From Streptomyces sp. CBMA29 (GTDB taxonomy: Bacteria; Actinomycetota; Actinomycetes; Streptomycetales; Streptomycetaceae): a DNA stretch of 64,000 nt. Positions 15,786 through 23,137 of this stretch are shown one piece after another (position 1 is the stretch's first letter; the number at the start of each line of letters is the position of its first letter). A program made the position numbers and the translations under genes. Where the stretch lies: positions 1 through 64,000 of the forward strand of contig NZ_MECL01000124.1 in the NCBI RefSeq assembly GCF_014596445.1, given 5' to 3'. The notes below the pieces were generated by a model. That model was not told the DNA's origin and ran no database searches. It worked only from the letters and a program-made list of their open reading frames with translations.

Positions 15786-16946
15786 ATGACGTTCATCACG
15801 CGGGTGCGGATCGAGAACTACCGCTCCATCGCGTCCTGCGACGTTCGGCTGGGTCCGCTGACGGTCCTCGCGGGCCCGAACGCGTCGGGGAAGTCGAACT
15901 TCCTGGACGCCGTCCGCTTCGTGCGGGACGCCGTTCATACCTCGCCGGAACGGGCGCTGGAGTCGCGTGGGGGTCTGGACGAAGTCCTGCACCGGTCGGG
16001 CCCTGATCGGCAGGCGGAGTCCTTCCGGATCAGCTTGGACACACGCGTCCTGGTACACGGCGGGTCCGGGTCGGAGCCCGTCTTCGAGGACTGCCGCTAC
16101 GTACTGGAAATCGGTACTGACCCGGCCGGGGGCCGCCAGCCGGTCGTGCGCGTCGAGGAATTCACCAACGCCGAACGCGACGGGGGCGTATACCGGACCC
16201 CGAATCAAAACCGTTCGCCAACTGACCTCGTTCTTCCGTTCGTCGCCAGGGAACGGCCCGACACCATCGCGCTGTACAACAGCCTGGACATGACCCGGTT
16301 CTACGAACTGATCACCCCAGTACTCAGGGCCGTCGATGACACGCCGAAGCGCAGGGGTAGTTCGAACCTCGGGGAGAGCGGGGAGCGTCTGCCAAGAGTG
16401 CTGTGGACGTTGGACCAAAGACTCCCGTGGGTTAAGGAAGTCATCGATGGCTACCTCCGCACGATGATCGACAACGCCGTCGGCGTGGACGGGATCGACG
16501 TGCCGGAAGGGGACCTCGGCTTCGTCGTCGGCCGCTTCCGCAACGAAGTGGGCGACGTACGCAAGGTCGACCGCCGTTCGCTGTCGGAGGGAACCCTCCG
16601 CCTCACCGGCGTCCTCGCCGCCCTCTTCCAGCCGCGGGCCCTCAACGGAACATTCCCGCTCATCGCCATCGAAGAACCGGAAATCTCCTTGCACCCGCCC
16701 ATGGTGGGCGCCCTCTACGACGCCCTGGTCGCCGCTTCCCGCAACACCCAGGTCATGGTGACCACTCAGAGCGCCGACCTGCTGGACAACGCCGCCGCCG
16801 ACCCGGCGCACGTGCTGGTCGCCCGGAACGACGGCAGCGGTACGGTCATCGGCCCGATCGACAGCGCGGGTCGGCAACTTGTCGCGGACGGCGTGCTGAC
16901 CCTCCCGGAGCTGCTGCGCAGCGGCGAGATGAGGCCCGAGCGGTGA
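15786..16946 (+). CDS. AAA (OLD/ABC-like) ATPase of a putative two-gene defence module
   Basis: The 386-residue ATPase starts with the typical FITRVRIENYRSI segment and Walker A GPNASGKS at 30-37. The ABC-like signature LSEGTLR is at about 266, Walker B FPLIAIEEPE has Glu at about 296-297, and VMVTTQSADLLD follows. This is the AAA_21/AAA_15 group found in OLD, Gabija, PARIS and RloA-like defence systems, where ATPase scaffolds sense invaders and control a nuclease. The downstream TOPRIM-like gene overlaps it by 4 bp (GTGA), so the two products likely form one complex. GC content looks somewhat lower than in its neighbours. The defence role is inference. Confidence 0.85.
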   Translation: MTFITRVRIENYRSIASCDVRLGPLTVLAGPNASGKSNFLDAVRFVRDAVHTSPERALESRGGLDEVLHRSGPDRQAESFRISLDTRVLVHGGSGSEPVFEDCRYVLEIGTDPAGGRQPVVRVEEFTNAERDGGVYRTPNQNRSPTDLVLPFVARERPDTIALYNSLDMTRFYELITPVLRAVDDTPKRRGSSNLGESGERLPRVLWTLDQRLPWVKEVIDGYLRTMIDNAVGVDGIDVPEGDLGFVVGRFRNEVGDVRKVDRRSLSEGTLRLTGVLAALFQPRALNGTFPLIAIEEPEISLHPPMVGALYDALVAASRNTQVMVTTQSADLLDNAAADPAHVLVARNDGSGTVIGPIDSAGRQLVADGVLTLPELLRSGEMRPER

Positions 16947-17551
16947 CCAACCCCCACCCGGTGATCGCGTCGATCGTCGAGGGTCACGGCGAGGAGAAAG
17001 CACTCCTCGGCCTCCTCCACCGGCTGGTCCCGCACCTCCAGTCCGGGGCGTACGCGGAGATCCAACGCCCCCACCGCGTCCCGCGCGACCGGATACTCAA
17101 GCCCGAGCATCTGAACAAGGCGCTCTCCATCGTCACCGCCCGCGTGCCCCGGCCGACCGGCATCCTGGTGCTGCTCGACGCGGACGACGACTGCGCCGTC
17201 GAGTTGGCCCAGCGAATCAAGGACCAGGCGCAGGCGACCCACGCGCACGTACCGTTGCTGGCGGTTGCCGCGGTGCGCGAGTTCGAGGCGTGGTTTCTGG
17301 CCGGTGCCACCGGTCTCGCGGGTCACGCGGGACTACCGGCCGACCTTCAGCCGCCTCCGCAGCCCGAGACGATCCGCGGGGCCAAGGAGTGGCTCACGAA
17401 GCGGATGCCGCGCGGCAGTTCATACCAGGAGACGGCCCACCAACCGTCCTTCGCCCAGCTCTTCGACCTCGATGCGGCCCGCACGGGCGCTCCGTCGTTC
17501 GACAAGTTCTGCCGCGACGTGCACCGGCTCCTGACCCGCGCGCCCTCATAG
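16943..17551 (+). CDS. TOPRIM-like DUF4276 family protein, partner of the AAA ATPase
   Basis: The 202-residue protein opens with IVEGHGEEKALLGLL, in which Glu13 matches the TOPRIM catalytic glutamate. It continues with ILVLLDADDDC, in which Asp79 and Asp81 match the TOPRIM DxD metal motif, and a REFEAWFLA helix near 112-119. This pattern is that of DUF4276/RloB-like proteins, often encoded beside AAA ATPases. TOPRIM domains in OLD, GajA and AriB act as nucleases that cut DNA or tRNA. Metal-dependent nuclease activity is inferred here. The GTG start lies inside the ATPase stop. The gene ends 9 bp before the right flanking repeat. Confidence 0.8.
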   Translation: MTNPHPVIASIVEGHGEEKALLGLLHRLVPHLQSGAYAEIQRPHRVPRDRILKPEHLNKALSIVTARVPRPTGILVLLDADDDCAVELAQRIKDQAQATHAHVPLLAVAAVREFEAWFLAGATGLAGHAGLPADLQPPPQPETIRGAKEWLTKRMPRGSSYQETAHQPSFAQLFDLDAARTGAPSFDKFCRDVHRLLTRAPS

Positions 17552-17557
17552 GTCCAG

Positions 17558-18322
17558 CTAGGCTTCTGCCTCTCCTCCACCAGCCTCGCCCCCACGATCC
17601 AGTCCACCATGAACTCCACCGCGTCCCTGGTCAGCACCATCCGCCCTTGAAGCCCGCAGGACCATGAGCGGGCCCTCCACTGCCGCCACCATGGCGAAGG
17701 GGAACCGGTCGAGTTCGAGGCAGAGCGCGATGTCGTCGGGGTGCACTCCTTGGCGCACCCCATCGGCCAGTTCGGCGGCGGCGCGCGACGTGGCGGCGCG
17801 GCGCAGGAACTCGGCGGCGTCCGTCCCGGCCCCGGCGGCCCTCCCGGCGATGTACTGAGCGCACGCCAGGTCTTCGTCGGCCCGCCCGACCTCGCCGGTG
17901 ACCACGAAGGTGACGCTGTCGCCCGCGTGCGCCCGCAGGTGGTCGGCCGTCGCCTCCGCCACCACGAACGCCGCGCACAGCACCAGCGGCGCGTCCTTCA
18001 CCGCGAGGGCGCCGACCGTCCCCGCCGTGGTCTTCTGCACGACGGTCCGTCCCTCCAGGTCGAGCGTCCGCATCAGGCCCGGTGAGTTGACGGTGTCGAA
18101 CCCCGGCGCGGGTGCACCGTCCTTGACCGCCACCCAGTCCGGATGCCGGGCCTTGTGCGCCAGCGCCTCGTCCAACGACCCGGCCAGCACGACCTTCTCC
18201 GCCCCGCGCCCGAGCGCCCAAGCGGCGACGGTGAACGCCCGCATGACGTCCACCACCACCGCCACGGCCGGCGTCCCGCCCAGCCCGTCGATCCCCACGA
18301 AGTCACAGTCCATGCCGCTCAT
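17558..18322 (-). CDS. 2-phosphosulfolactate phosphatase (ComB) family protein with altered C-terminus
   Basis: The 254-residue protein has the ComB fold signature [21 protein letters not shown] near the N-terminus, then [28 protein letters not shown] and [18 protein letters not shown]. ComB hydrolyses 2-phosphosulfolactate in coenzyme M synthesis; streptomycetes do not make coenzyme M, so the substrate here is probably different. The family core ends near GPLMVLR at about 17651-17674. The last 30 or so residues (Gly/Arg/Glu-rich) are read from the antisense strand of the 86-bp cassette repeat, so the native C-terminus was probably replaced at the junction. Confidence 0.8.
   Translation of the reverse strand: MSGMDCDFVGIDGLGGTPAVAVVVDVMRAFTVAAWALGRGAEKVVLAGSLDEALAHKARHPDWVAVKDGAPAPGFDTVNSPGLMRTLDLEGRTVVQKTTAGTVGALAVKDAPLVLCAAFVVAEATADHLRAHAGDSVTFVVTGEVGRADEDLACAQYIAGRAAGAGTDAAEFLRRAATSRAAAELADGVRQGVHPDDIALCLELDRFPFAMVAAVEGPLMVLRASRADGADQGRGGVHGGLDRGGEAGGGEAEA
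17561..17650 (+). pseudogene. Duplicated 3' fragment of the small membrane-protein gene
   Basis: These 90 bases encode the last 29 residues of the 15495-15689 protein and a TGA stop (the original ends TAA). There is no start or upstream part, so it is a non-functional scar of the cassette insertion. It is also the right copy of the 86-bp repeat (17561-17646). Confidence 0.9.
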
Positions 18323-18364
18323 GCTCGCGCCTGCTCGGCCCAGCCGCCCGGGGATTACCGCGGC

Positions 18365-18775
18365 TCACCCGAGCGTCTTCAGGTCCAGTTCGGCCCAGAC
18401 CGTTTTGCCCACGTCCAGCGGCAGTACGCCCCAGCGGGCGGCGACGGCTGCGACGATCAGTAAGCCGCGGCCGGACTCGTCGTCGTCGCCCACGGCCTCG
18501 GGCACCTGGGGTCGCCGCTCGCCGCGCGCGTCGGTGACGCCCACCCGCAGCGCACCCCCGGCCAGCCGCACCTCGACCCGGAACAGCCGCCCGGCCACCC
18601 GCCCGTACCGCACCGCGTTGGTCGCCAGCTCGCTCACCAACAGCCCGGCGTCCTGGGCCACTTCGGGGTGCCCCCACTTCTGCACCACCTCGGCGGTCCG
18701 CACCCGCGCCCTGCTCACACTCCGCGCCGTCGGTGCGTACAGGCATGTGTCATACGTCGTCTCCGCGTCGCCCAT
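18365..18775 (-). CDS. ATP-binding (HATPase_c, anti-sigma/RsbW-like) protein
   Basis: The ATG at 18775 has GGGAGG nine bases upstream and gives 136 residues; an ATG at 18802 is an alternative. It is a GHKL ATPase of the RsbW/SpoIIAB class, with the N-box LLVSELATNAVRYG, a D-box-like RVGVTDARGE and the G-box ESGRGLLIVAAVAARWGV. In Streptomyces such small ATPases sit beside XRE/DUF5753 and DUF397 genes in WhiJ/AbaA-like loci. It is divergent from just such a pair at 19017-20083. A role in antibiotic or developmental control is inferred from that context. Confidence 0.88.
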   Translation of the reverse strand: MGDAETTYDTCLYAPTARSVSRARVRTAEVVQKWGHPEVAQDAGLLVSELATNAVRYGRVAGRLFRVEVRLAGGALRVGVTDARGERRPQVPEAVGDDDESGRGLLIVAAVAARWGVLPLDVGKTVWAELDLKTLG

Positions 18776-19016
18776 CCCGGCCGACCTCCCAGCCTCGCGC
18801 ATCAGCCCGCGCGCGGCCCCCGGCAGTGGCGTTGCCCCCGCGCCCCACCTGCGGTGGGCATGACGTGACGGTGCACTTCCGCCGTGCGGCGCCGCTGTGC
18901 GAGCGGGTCGTCACCGACGGTAGAGGGTAAGTCGGTTGTGCAGCAACACGAATGAGCAGAAAATTCTACTCGAATTGAGTTGTGCCTCTCCGGGGCGGCA
19001 CCACAGACTGTGCACT

Positions 19017-19895
19017 ATGAACGACCGTGCGAACCGGGGTACTTCGATCTCCACCGTCCTGGGCCGCAAGCTCGGCGGCGACCTCCTCCGCATGCGCGAG
19101 ACCTGCGGACTCAAGCAGTCCCACGCGGCCGAGGCCCTGACCGCCTCGGTCCCCAAGGTCGCGAAGATGGAACGCGGACTCGTCCCGATGCGCGACCCGG
19201 ACATCCGCGCGCTGTGCCATCTCTACGGTGTCGAGGACGAGACCGTCATAGCTGGCCTGCTGCAAATCGCCCGACTGGACCGGGAGCGCCGCAGGGCGAA
19301 GGGCTGGTGGAAGCCGGATGCGGGCAACCTCAGCGAGTACATCGCGATGGAGGACATCGCCGTTCGCGTCCGGACATGGCAACTGTCCCTGATCCCCGGC
19401 CTGTTCCAGACACCCGACTACGTGCGGGCCCTCGCCGTCAGCGGCGGCATCTGGGAGGACCCGGACGCCATCGAACGCCTCGTCGCGGTCAGGCTGAAGC
19501 GCCAGGCTCGCTTGCAGGGCGAGAATCCGCTGAGCGTGCACGCCGTGATTTGGGAGGGGGCCCTGCGTCAACTCGTCGGCGGCGCCGAGGTGATGCGCGA
19601 GCAGTTGTCGCACATCTACGACCTGGCCAAGCTTCCGAACGTCCACATCCAAGTGCTTCCGTTCCGGGCGGGTGGGCACCCCAGCATCTCCGGTCCGTTC
19701 AGCATCCTGTCGTTTCTGGACAGTGCAGCGATGGACGTAGTGCACACAGATACGATTGCTTCCACGCAGTGGGTGGAGGACTCGGCGCAGGGCGCTGTCT
19801 ACGCGTCGTTCTTCGCCGCAACGGCTCGGCTCAGCCTGTCTCCGTACGGGTCCTCGCGGCTGATCGATGACATTGGCAAGGGGTTGCACGAGTGA
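19017..19895 (+). CDS. XRE family regulator with DUF5753 domain
   Basis: The ATG at 19017 gives 292 residues; the frame extends upstream without homology. The N-terminal helix-turn-helix (about residues 15-75) includes LLRMRETCGLKQSHAAEAL and VPKVAKMERG. The C-terminal DUF5753 region (about 90-280) has PGLFQTPDYVRAL, VIWEGALRQLVGG and VHIQVLPFRAGGHPS. These WhiJ-like proteins pair with a DUF397 partner, encoded here at 19892 with a 4-bp GTGA overlap. The upstream region contains a locally AT-rich stretch (AAAATTCTACTCGAATTG at 18960-18977) suitable for a promoter. Confidence 0.93.
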   Translation: MNDRANRGTSISTVLGRKLGGDLLRMRETCGLKQSHAAEALTASVPKVAKMERGLVPMRDPDIRALCHLYGVEDETVIAGLLQIARLDRERRRAKGWWKPDAGNLSEYIAMEDIAVRVRTWQLSLIPGLFQTPDYVRALAVSGGIWEDPDAIERLVAVRLKRQARLQGENPLSVHAVIWEGALRQLVGGAEVMREQLSHIYDLAKLPNVHIQVLPFRAGGHPSISGPFSILSFLDSAAMDVVHTDTIASTQWVEDSAQGAVYASFFAATARLSLSPYGSSRLIDDIGKGLHE

Positions 19896-20083
19896 CGTTG
19901 TTCGAATTCACGAAGTCGAGCTACAGCTCATCGGGAGGCGAATGCGTCGAGGTCGCCACCAATGTCCCCGGAACCGTAGCGATACGCGACTCCAAGAACC
20001 CCGAGGGGCCCACCCTCACCTTCACGCCCGCCGAGTGGACGTCCTTCCAACGGGCCCTCGCCGCAGGCGACTTCACCGGCTGA
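19892..20083 (+). CDS. DUF397 domain protein (partner of the XRE regulator)
   Basis: The 63-residue protein spans the whole DUF397 domain: FTKSSYSSSGGECVEVAT, VAIRDSKNPEGP and LTFTPAEWTSFQRALAAGDF. In the WhiJ/BldB-type systems, DUF397 proteins bind and modulate the XRE protein. The GTG start overlaps the XRE stop by 4 bp, so they are made together. It is intact and of normal length. Confidence 0.92.
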   Translation: MTLFEFTKSSYSSSGGECVEVATNVPGTVAIRDSKNPEGPTLTFTPAEWTSFQRALAAGDFTG

Positions 20084-20392
20084 CCAGCACTGACCCAACA
20101 CTGACCGGCAGCCGCCGGTCACGGCGCCCGCACCACAGAACCACCTCGGCGTGCGCGCCCCACGGTGTCAGCGGTCGGCGTACAAACCGTCACCCGTACG
20201 GCACCGGCCCCGTCAAGGCCGCACGTCACCGCGACCACCCCCGGCCCGAGCCCGCCCGCCCCGCCCCTACCCGCCCCCCTCCCCACCGCAGCCAGCCGCA
20301 GTGCGCCCGCAGGGCGCGAGACGAACCCGCCAGGGCCCCACCGACCGGGGGACGGTCCGCCCGACCGGGGGACGGCCCGCCCGTTGCTAAGA
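20084..20392. other. Intergenic region, no gene seen
   Basis: This is a 309-bp Pro-codon-like C-rich stretch between the DUF397 gene and the convergent Clp_N gene. It holds a 20-bp tandem repeat (CCGACCGGGGGACGGTCCGC-like units at about 20341-20380). I see no coding signal or clear terminator. Confidence 0.5.
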
Positions 20393-20611
20393 CTAAGAGG
20401 CTTCCCGGGCCACCCGGGCGAGTACCGCCTCGCGCAGGGCGACGGGGGCCACCCCCAGGGCGGCCAGCACGTCGAGGCCGCGGCCTTCTCCCGCTGAGAG
20501 CAGGCCGAGCAGGATGTGCTCCGTACCGATGAAGTCATGTCCGAGGGCGATCGCCTCGTCCTGGGACAGCACCACGGCGCTCCTGGCGCGGTCGGTGAAG
20601 AACTCGAACAC
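20393..20611 (-). CDS. Short Clp N-terminal (Clp_N) domain protein
   Basis: The GTG at 20611 has AGGAGG six bases upstream and gives 72 residues. The sequence FEFFTDRARSAVVLSQDEAI, then LGHDFIGTEHILLGLL, is one Clp_N repeat as in ClpC/ClpA. ClpC N-domains have two such repeats and bind substrates or adaptors. There is no ATPase module, so it may act as an adaptor, decoy or stress-linked binding protein. It follows the HTH gene at 20614-20856 after 2 bp, and the two form an operon. Stand-alone Clp_N proteins in streptomycetes usually have about 150 or more residues, so this one is short. Confidence 0.75.
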   Translation of the reverse strand: MFEFFTDRARSAVVLSQDEAIALGHDFIGTEHILLGLLSAGEGRGLDVLAALGVAPVALREAVLARVAREAS

Positions 20612-20613
20612 CT

Positions 20614-20856
20614 CTACTCCTCCTTGCCCATGGCTTTGCGCCTGCTCGCGTGCTTCTCGTGCACCGACTGCCTGCTGACGTTCAGCGACGTGGCGATGTT
20701 CTGCCACGCCCAGCCCTGGTCACGTGCGTTGTCGACGTGAACCCGCTCAAGCTCTTCCAGCAGACGGCGCAGCGCGACGACGGCTTGCAGCCCCACGGCG
20801 GGGTCCTTGTTGGTGACCTGTCCGGCCAGCGAGGCCGGTGTGTCCTCAGCTCCCAT
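20614..20856 (-). CDS. Small helix-turn-helix protein upstream of Clp_N gene
   Basis: From the ATG at 20856 the protein has 80 residues. An N-terminal helical half (GLQAVVALRRLLEELERVHV) is followed by a helix-turn-helix, GWAWQNIATSLNVSRQSVHE, and a basic tail, KHASRRKAMGKEE. It is a typical small DNA-binding protein found just before Clp_N genes. Two palindromes with TGTCA/TGACA ends lie directly upstream of the start (20860-20904), so it probably represses its own two-gene operon. The frame extends upstream to 21009, but that would cross the operators. Confidence 0.82.
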   Translation of the reverse strand: MGAEDTPASLAGQVTNKDPAVGLQAVVALRRLLEELERVHVDNARDQGWAWQNIATSLNVSRQSVHEKHASRRKAMGKEE

Positions 20857-20859
20857 GCG

Positions 20860-20904
20860 TGTCAGGTTGCCCTGACACGACGAGGATGTCAAGGAACCCT
20901 GACA
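20860..20904 (-). promoter_or_regulatory. Tandem palindromic operators of the HTH/Clp_N operon
   Basis: TGTCAGGTTGCCCTGACA (20860-20877) is a perfect 7-bp inverted repeat with a 4-base centre. TGTCAAGGAACCCTGACA (20887-20904) keeps the TGTCA/TGACA ends. The centres are 27 bp apart. Position next to the start codon at 20856 implies repression by a dimer, most simply the adjacent HTH protein. Confidence 0.8.
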
Positions 20905-21511
20905 AGCCATCGACGACCGCGACCGTAAGAGCGGCGCGTCCGGCCGGCGCAGAAGCGAGTTCGTCTTCATCCGTGCGGAGAAACCCAGCCGGTGATACCG
21001 AACGGGCATATGACGTAAGGGATATGGCGAATCGAATATGCCGGAAAATATCTCGGGGCGGGACGGGAATCATGCGGGTGACCCCGGGTGGGGGAAATCG
21101 GCTGTTCGGGACGGGCGTACGGACGGCGACCGTTGGGAACCGGACAGGCGTGGGCGGGCTGAAGTGGCCTGCAAACCAGGCGAGTTGGGTGAGGCGACCG
21201 GCCGGGGGAGCAGGGGTCGGGCTGGTCAGGACCGGCGTGGGCGCGGTGGCCGCTGCTCCCGGCGGGGGAAAGTCGATCTTGGCCGGAAGGGGCGAAAACT
21301 TGCCTCGGCGACGTGACCCCGCGGGTGCCTCGAATTGCGCACGAGTGGTATCGCGTCACACGCGCCCCCACTGTGTACCAATTTCGAAGATCAATATCGC
21401 CGAATGGCCGTATAGGTGATACAAGGTCGTACACCTGTGCGCGCGTGCCTCTTCGGCCTGCGCTGTCGTCACTTCACTCAGCAGGCAGGAAATCCTGAGA
21501 GGGCCGCTCAA
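20905..21511. other. Long intergenic region before the MHYT gene
   Basis: About 600 bp with no convincing gene. The part at 21330-21440 is less GC-rich (CAATTTCGAAGATCAATATC) and is the likely promoter zone of the MHYT gene. Open frames here have poor codon usage and no homology I recognise. A long structured leader is possible but not demonstrated. Confidence 0.45.
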
Positions 21512-22306
21512 ATGCAACACCACGAACCACTCTGGTCCAACTCCCTTTATCCGACGTTCGCTTACGTGATCGCCTTTGTCGGCTCCGCGCTCGGCCTGGC
21601 CTGCTCGTCCCGGCTGCACCTCGTGGGATTCGGCCGGGGCAAGAACTGGCTCGGGTCGGGAGCCGTCGCGCTGGGCACCGGAATCTGGGGCATGCACTTC
21701 GTCGCGATGCTCGGCTACGACGTGCAGGGTGTGTCGCTGCACTACGACGTGACGCTGACCGTACTGAGCTGGGTGCTCGCGGTCGTGGTCGTCGGCGTCG
21801 GGATCTACGTGGCGGGCCGGGACTCGTCGTGGCCGTCGCTGCTGGCGGGCGGCCTGCTCGCCGGGATCGGCGTGGCGGGGATGCACTACCTCGGCATGGC
21901 GGCGATCATCATGCCCGGCACCCTGAACTACGACACCGGCACCGTCGCGCTGTCGGTCGTCATCGCCATCGTGGCCGCCACGGCGGCGCTGTGGGCGACG
22001 CTCCGCGCGCGCGGCCCGCTCTTCATCACCGCGGCCGCGCTCGTCATGGCCTTCGCGATCAGCGGCATGCACTACACGGGCATGGCGGCGGTCAGCTCCA
22101 CCATCACCGACCACACCGACCCGACCACGGGCGTCGCGGCCTCCGCCTTCGTCCTGCCCCTCATCGCGGGTCTGAGCCTGATCATCTTCGTGGTCACCTT
22201 CGCGGTCCTGATGAACCCGACCGAGGAACTGGCCGCCGAGAATCCGGCTCCCGTCCGCCAGGCCCCGCCCCAGCCCGCGACGACCCACGGCGACTGGCCG
22301 TCCTGA
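21512..22306 (+). CDS. MHYT domain integral membrane sensor
   Basis: The ATG at 21512 has GAGAGGG eight bases upstream and gives 264 residues. Seven or so hydrophobic helices carry three MHYT-type motifs: WGMHFVAM, AGMHYLGM and SGMHYTGM. MHYT domains are thought to bind copper through the Met/His residues and to sense O2, CO or NO. Here the domain stands alone, without the usual GGDEF/EAL output, and ends in a Pro/Ala-rich cytoplasmic tail. Its signalling partner is unknown. Confidence 0.9.
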   Translation: MQHHEPLWSNSLYPTFAYVIAFVGSALGLACSSRLHLVGFGRGKNWLGSGAVALGTGIWGMHFVAMLGYDVQGVSLHYDVTLTVLSWVLAVVVVGVGIYVAGRDSSWPSLLAGGLLAGIGVAGMHYLGMAAIIMPGTLNYDTGTVALSVVIAIVAATAALWATLRARGPLFITAAALVMAFAISGMHYTGMAAVSSTITDHTDPTTGVAASAFVLPLIAGLSLIIFVVTFAVLMNPTEELAAENPAPVRQAPPQPATTHGDWPS

Positions 22307-22359
22307 AGCGCGCCCTCGCCCGGGGCGGGACTGTCCGAGCCGACTGGTAGGGATTTCCC

Positions 22360-22893
22360 ATGCCCAGTACCGATACGGTCCGCACCGCCCTCGAAGCCGT
22401 CGCCGCTCTCCTGGCCCCCGGCCACCCGGCGGTGGCCGCCGACGTACGCCTGGCTGTGGACGACCCCGACGGGTACGTCAGGACGTACGCCGACCGCCTC
22501 GACGAGCGCGGCATCGACGAGCCGTTCCCGCACCTGCCCTGGATAGCCCTGGTCGACGCGCTGGAGGCCCGCCGGCTGCTCGCCGAATTCGACTGGAAGG
22601 AAGCCCCGGACGAGATCCAGGCGCGCCTGCGCCGCCTGGACTCGCGGCCGGTCATCGACCCCTGGGACGACCTTCCCGACGTCCCGGCCGACGAACTCGG
22701 CCTCCAGACCCACGAGTTCCTGGCCGCCTGCGGTCGGCGCTACCACGAGTACGGCAAGGCCCTCGCCGTCCTGGACATCGAGTCCGACTGCTACCCCGTC
22801 GTCTGCCTGCCCGCCTCGCGCGCGGCCGAACTGACCGCCCTGGCCACCCGAGCGGGCTTCGCGGCCCACCCTCTCGGCCCAACTCCCGCCTGA
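22360..22893 (+). CDS. DUF6630-type protein of unknown function
   Basis: The 177-residue soluble protein contains LAPGHPAVAADVRLAVDDPDG, FPHLPWIALVDALEARRLLAE and a C-terminal half with VLDIESDCYPVVCLPA. This looks like the DUF6630 family common in streptomycetes; assignment is from memory of the pattern. TAGGGAT lies six bases before the ATG. It starts 53 bp after the MHYT gene on the same strand and may be co-transcribed. No catalytic motif is visible. Confidence 0.75.
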   Translation: MPSTDTVRTALEAVAALLAPGHPAVAADVRLAVDDPDGYVRTYADRLDERGIDEPFPHLPWIALVDALEARRLLAEFDWKEAPDEIQARLRRLDSRPVIDPWDDLPDVPADELGLQTHEFLAACGRRYHEYGKALAVLDIESDCYPVVCLPASRAAELTALATRAGFAAHPLGPTPA

Positions 22894-22937
22894 TCCGAGC
22901 CCGTTCCCCAACACGGCCTCGGCGCAGCTACGTTGCC

Positions 22938-23087
22938 CGTACGGACCCCGACGAGCGGAACGACCACGTACGTCTCAGCTCCTCGTTCGGCACCGCGGCC
23001 GACGCCTATGCCGACCACCGGCCGGACTACGCGGGCGAGTTCGTCCTGCCCCCGCTGACCTGTGTGCTGCGCGCGCGGCGGCTGTGA
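22938..23087 (+). pseudogene. Remnant of a SAM-dependent methyltransferase gene (internal deletion)
   Basis: The 49-codon frame reads SSFGTAADAYADHRPDYA, the classic N-terminal signature of a class I methyltransferase family. It then passes directly into GEFVLPPLTCVLRARRL and stop, which resembles that family's C-terminus. The SAM-binding core (about 200 residues) is missing, and no good start codon precedes the frame. It is best read as a deletion remnant. Confidence 0.6.
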
Positions 23088-23137
23088 GCGCTCGCCGCCT
23101 GGACCCGCGCCCCCGCCTGAACCTGTGGCCGGTCGGC

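Larger units (their letters stand above)
15600..17646. mobile_element. 1961-bp inserted cassette bounded by an 86-bp direct repeat
   Basis: Bases 15600-15685 and 17561-17646 match at 85 of 86 positions (mismatch at 15647/17608) with an offset of 1961 bp. Between them are only an AAA ATPase and a TOPRIM-like gene. The repeat is the 3' end of the small membrane-protein gene, so the layout is like attL/attR at a gene end. No integrase or transposase is inside. It may have been moved in trans, by homologous recombination at the repeat, or be left from a larger element. Confidence 0.8.

Noticed and set aside
15786-17551. Reading the AAA/TOPRIM pair as housekeeping recF/recR-like genes
   Set aside because: The ATPase lacks RecF-family context and length, the pair is flanked by a direct repeat at a gene end, and the TOPRIM protein has no RecR zinc motif.
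21050-21160. G-rich leader-like segment (GTGACCCCGGGTGGGGGAAATC) considered as a c-di-AMP-type riboswitch
   Set aside because: I could not build the conserved helices, and the gene downstream starts some 350 bp later. A covariance-model search would be decisive.
20838-21419. 193-codon plus-strand frame
   Set aside because: Composition is atypical, it crosses the HTH operon operators, and no family resemblance or ribosome binding site supports it.
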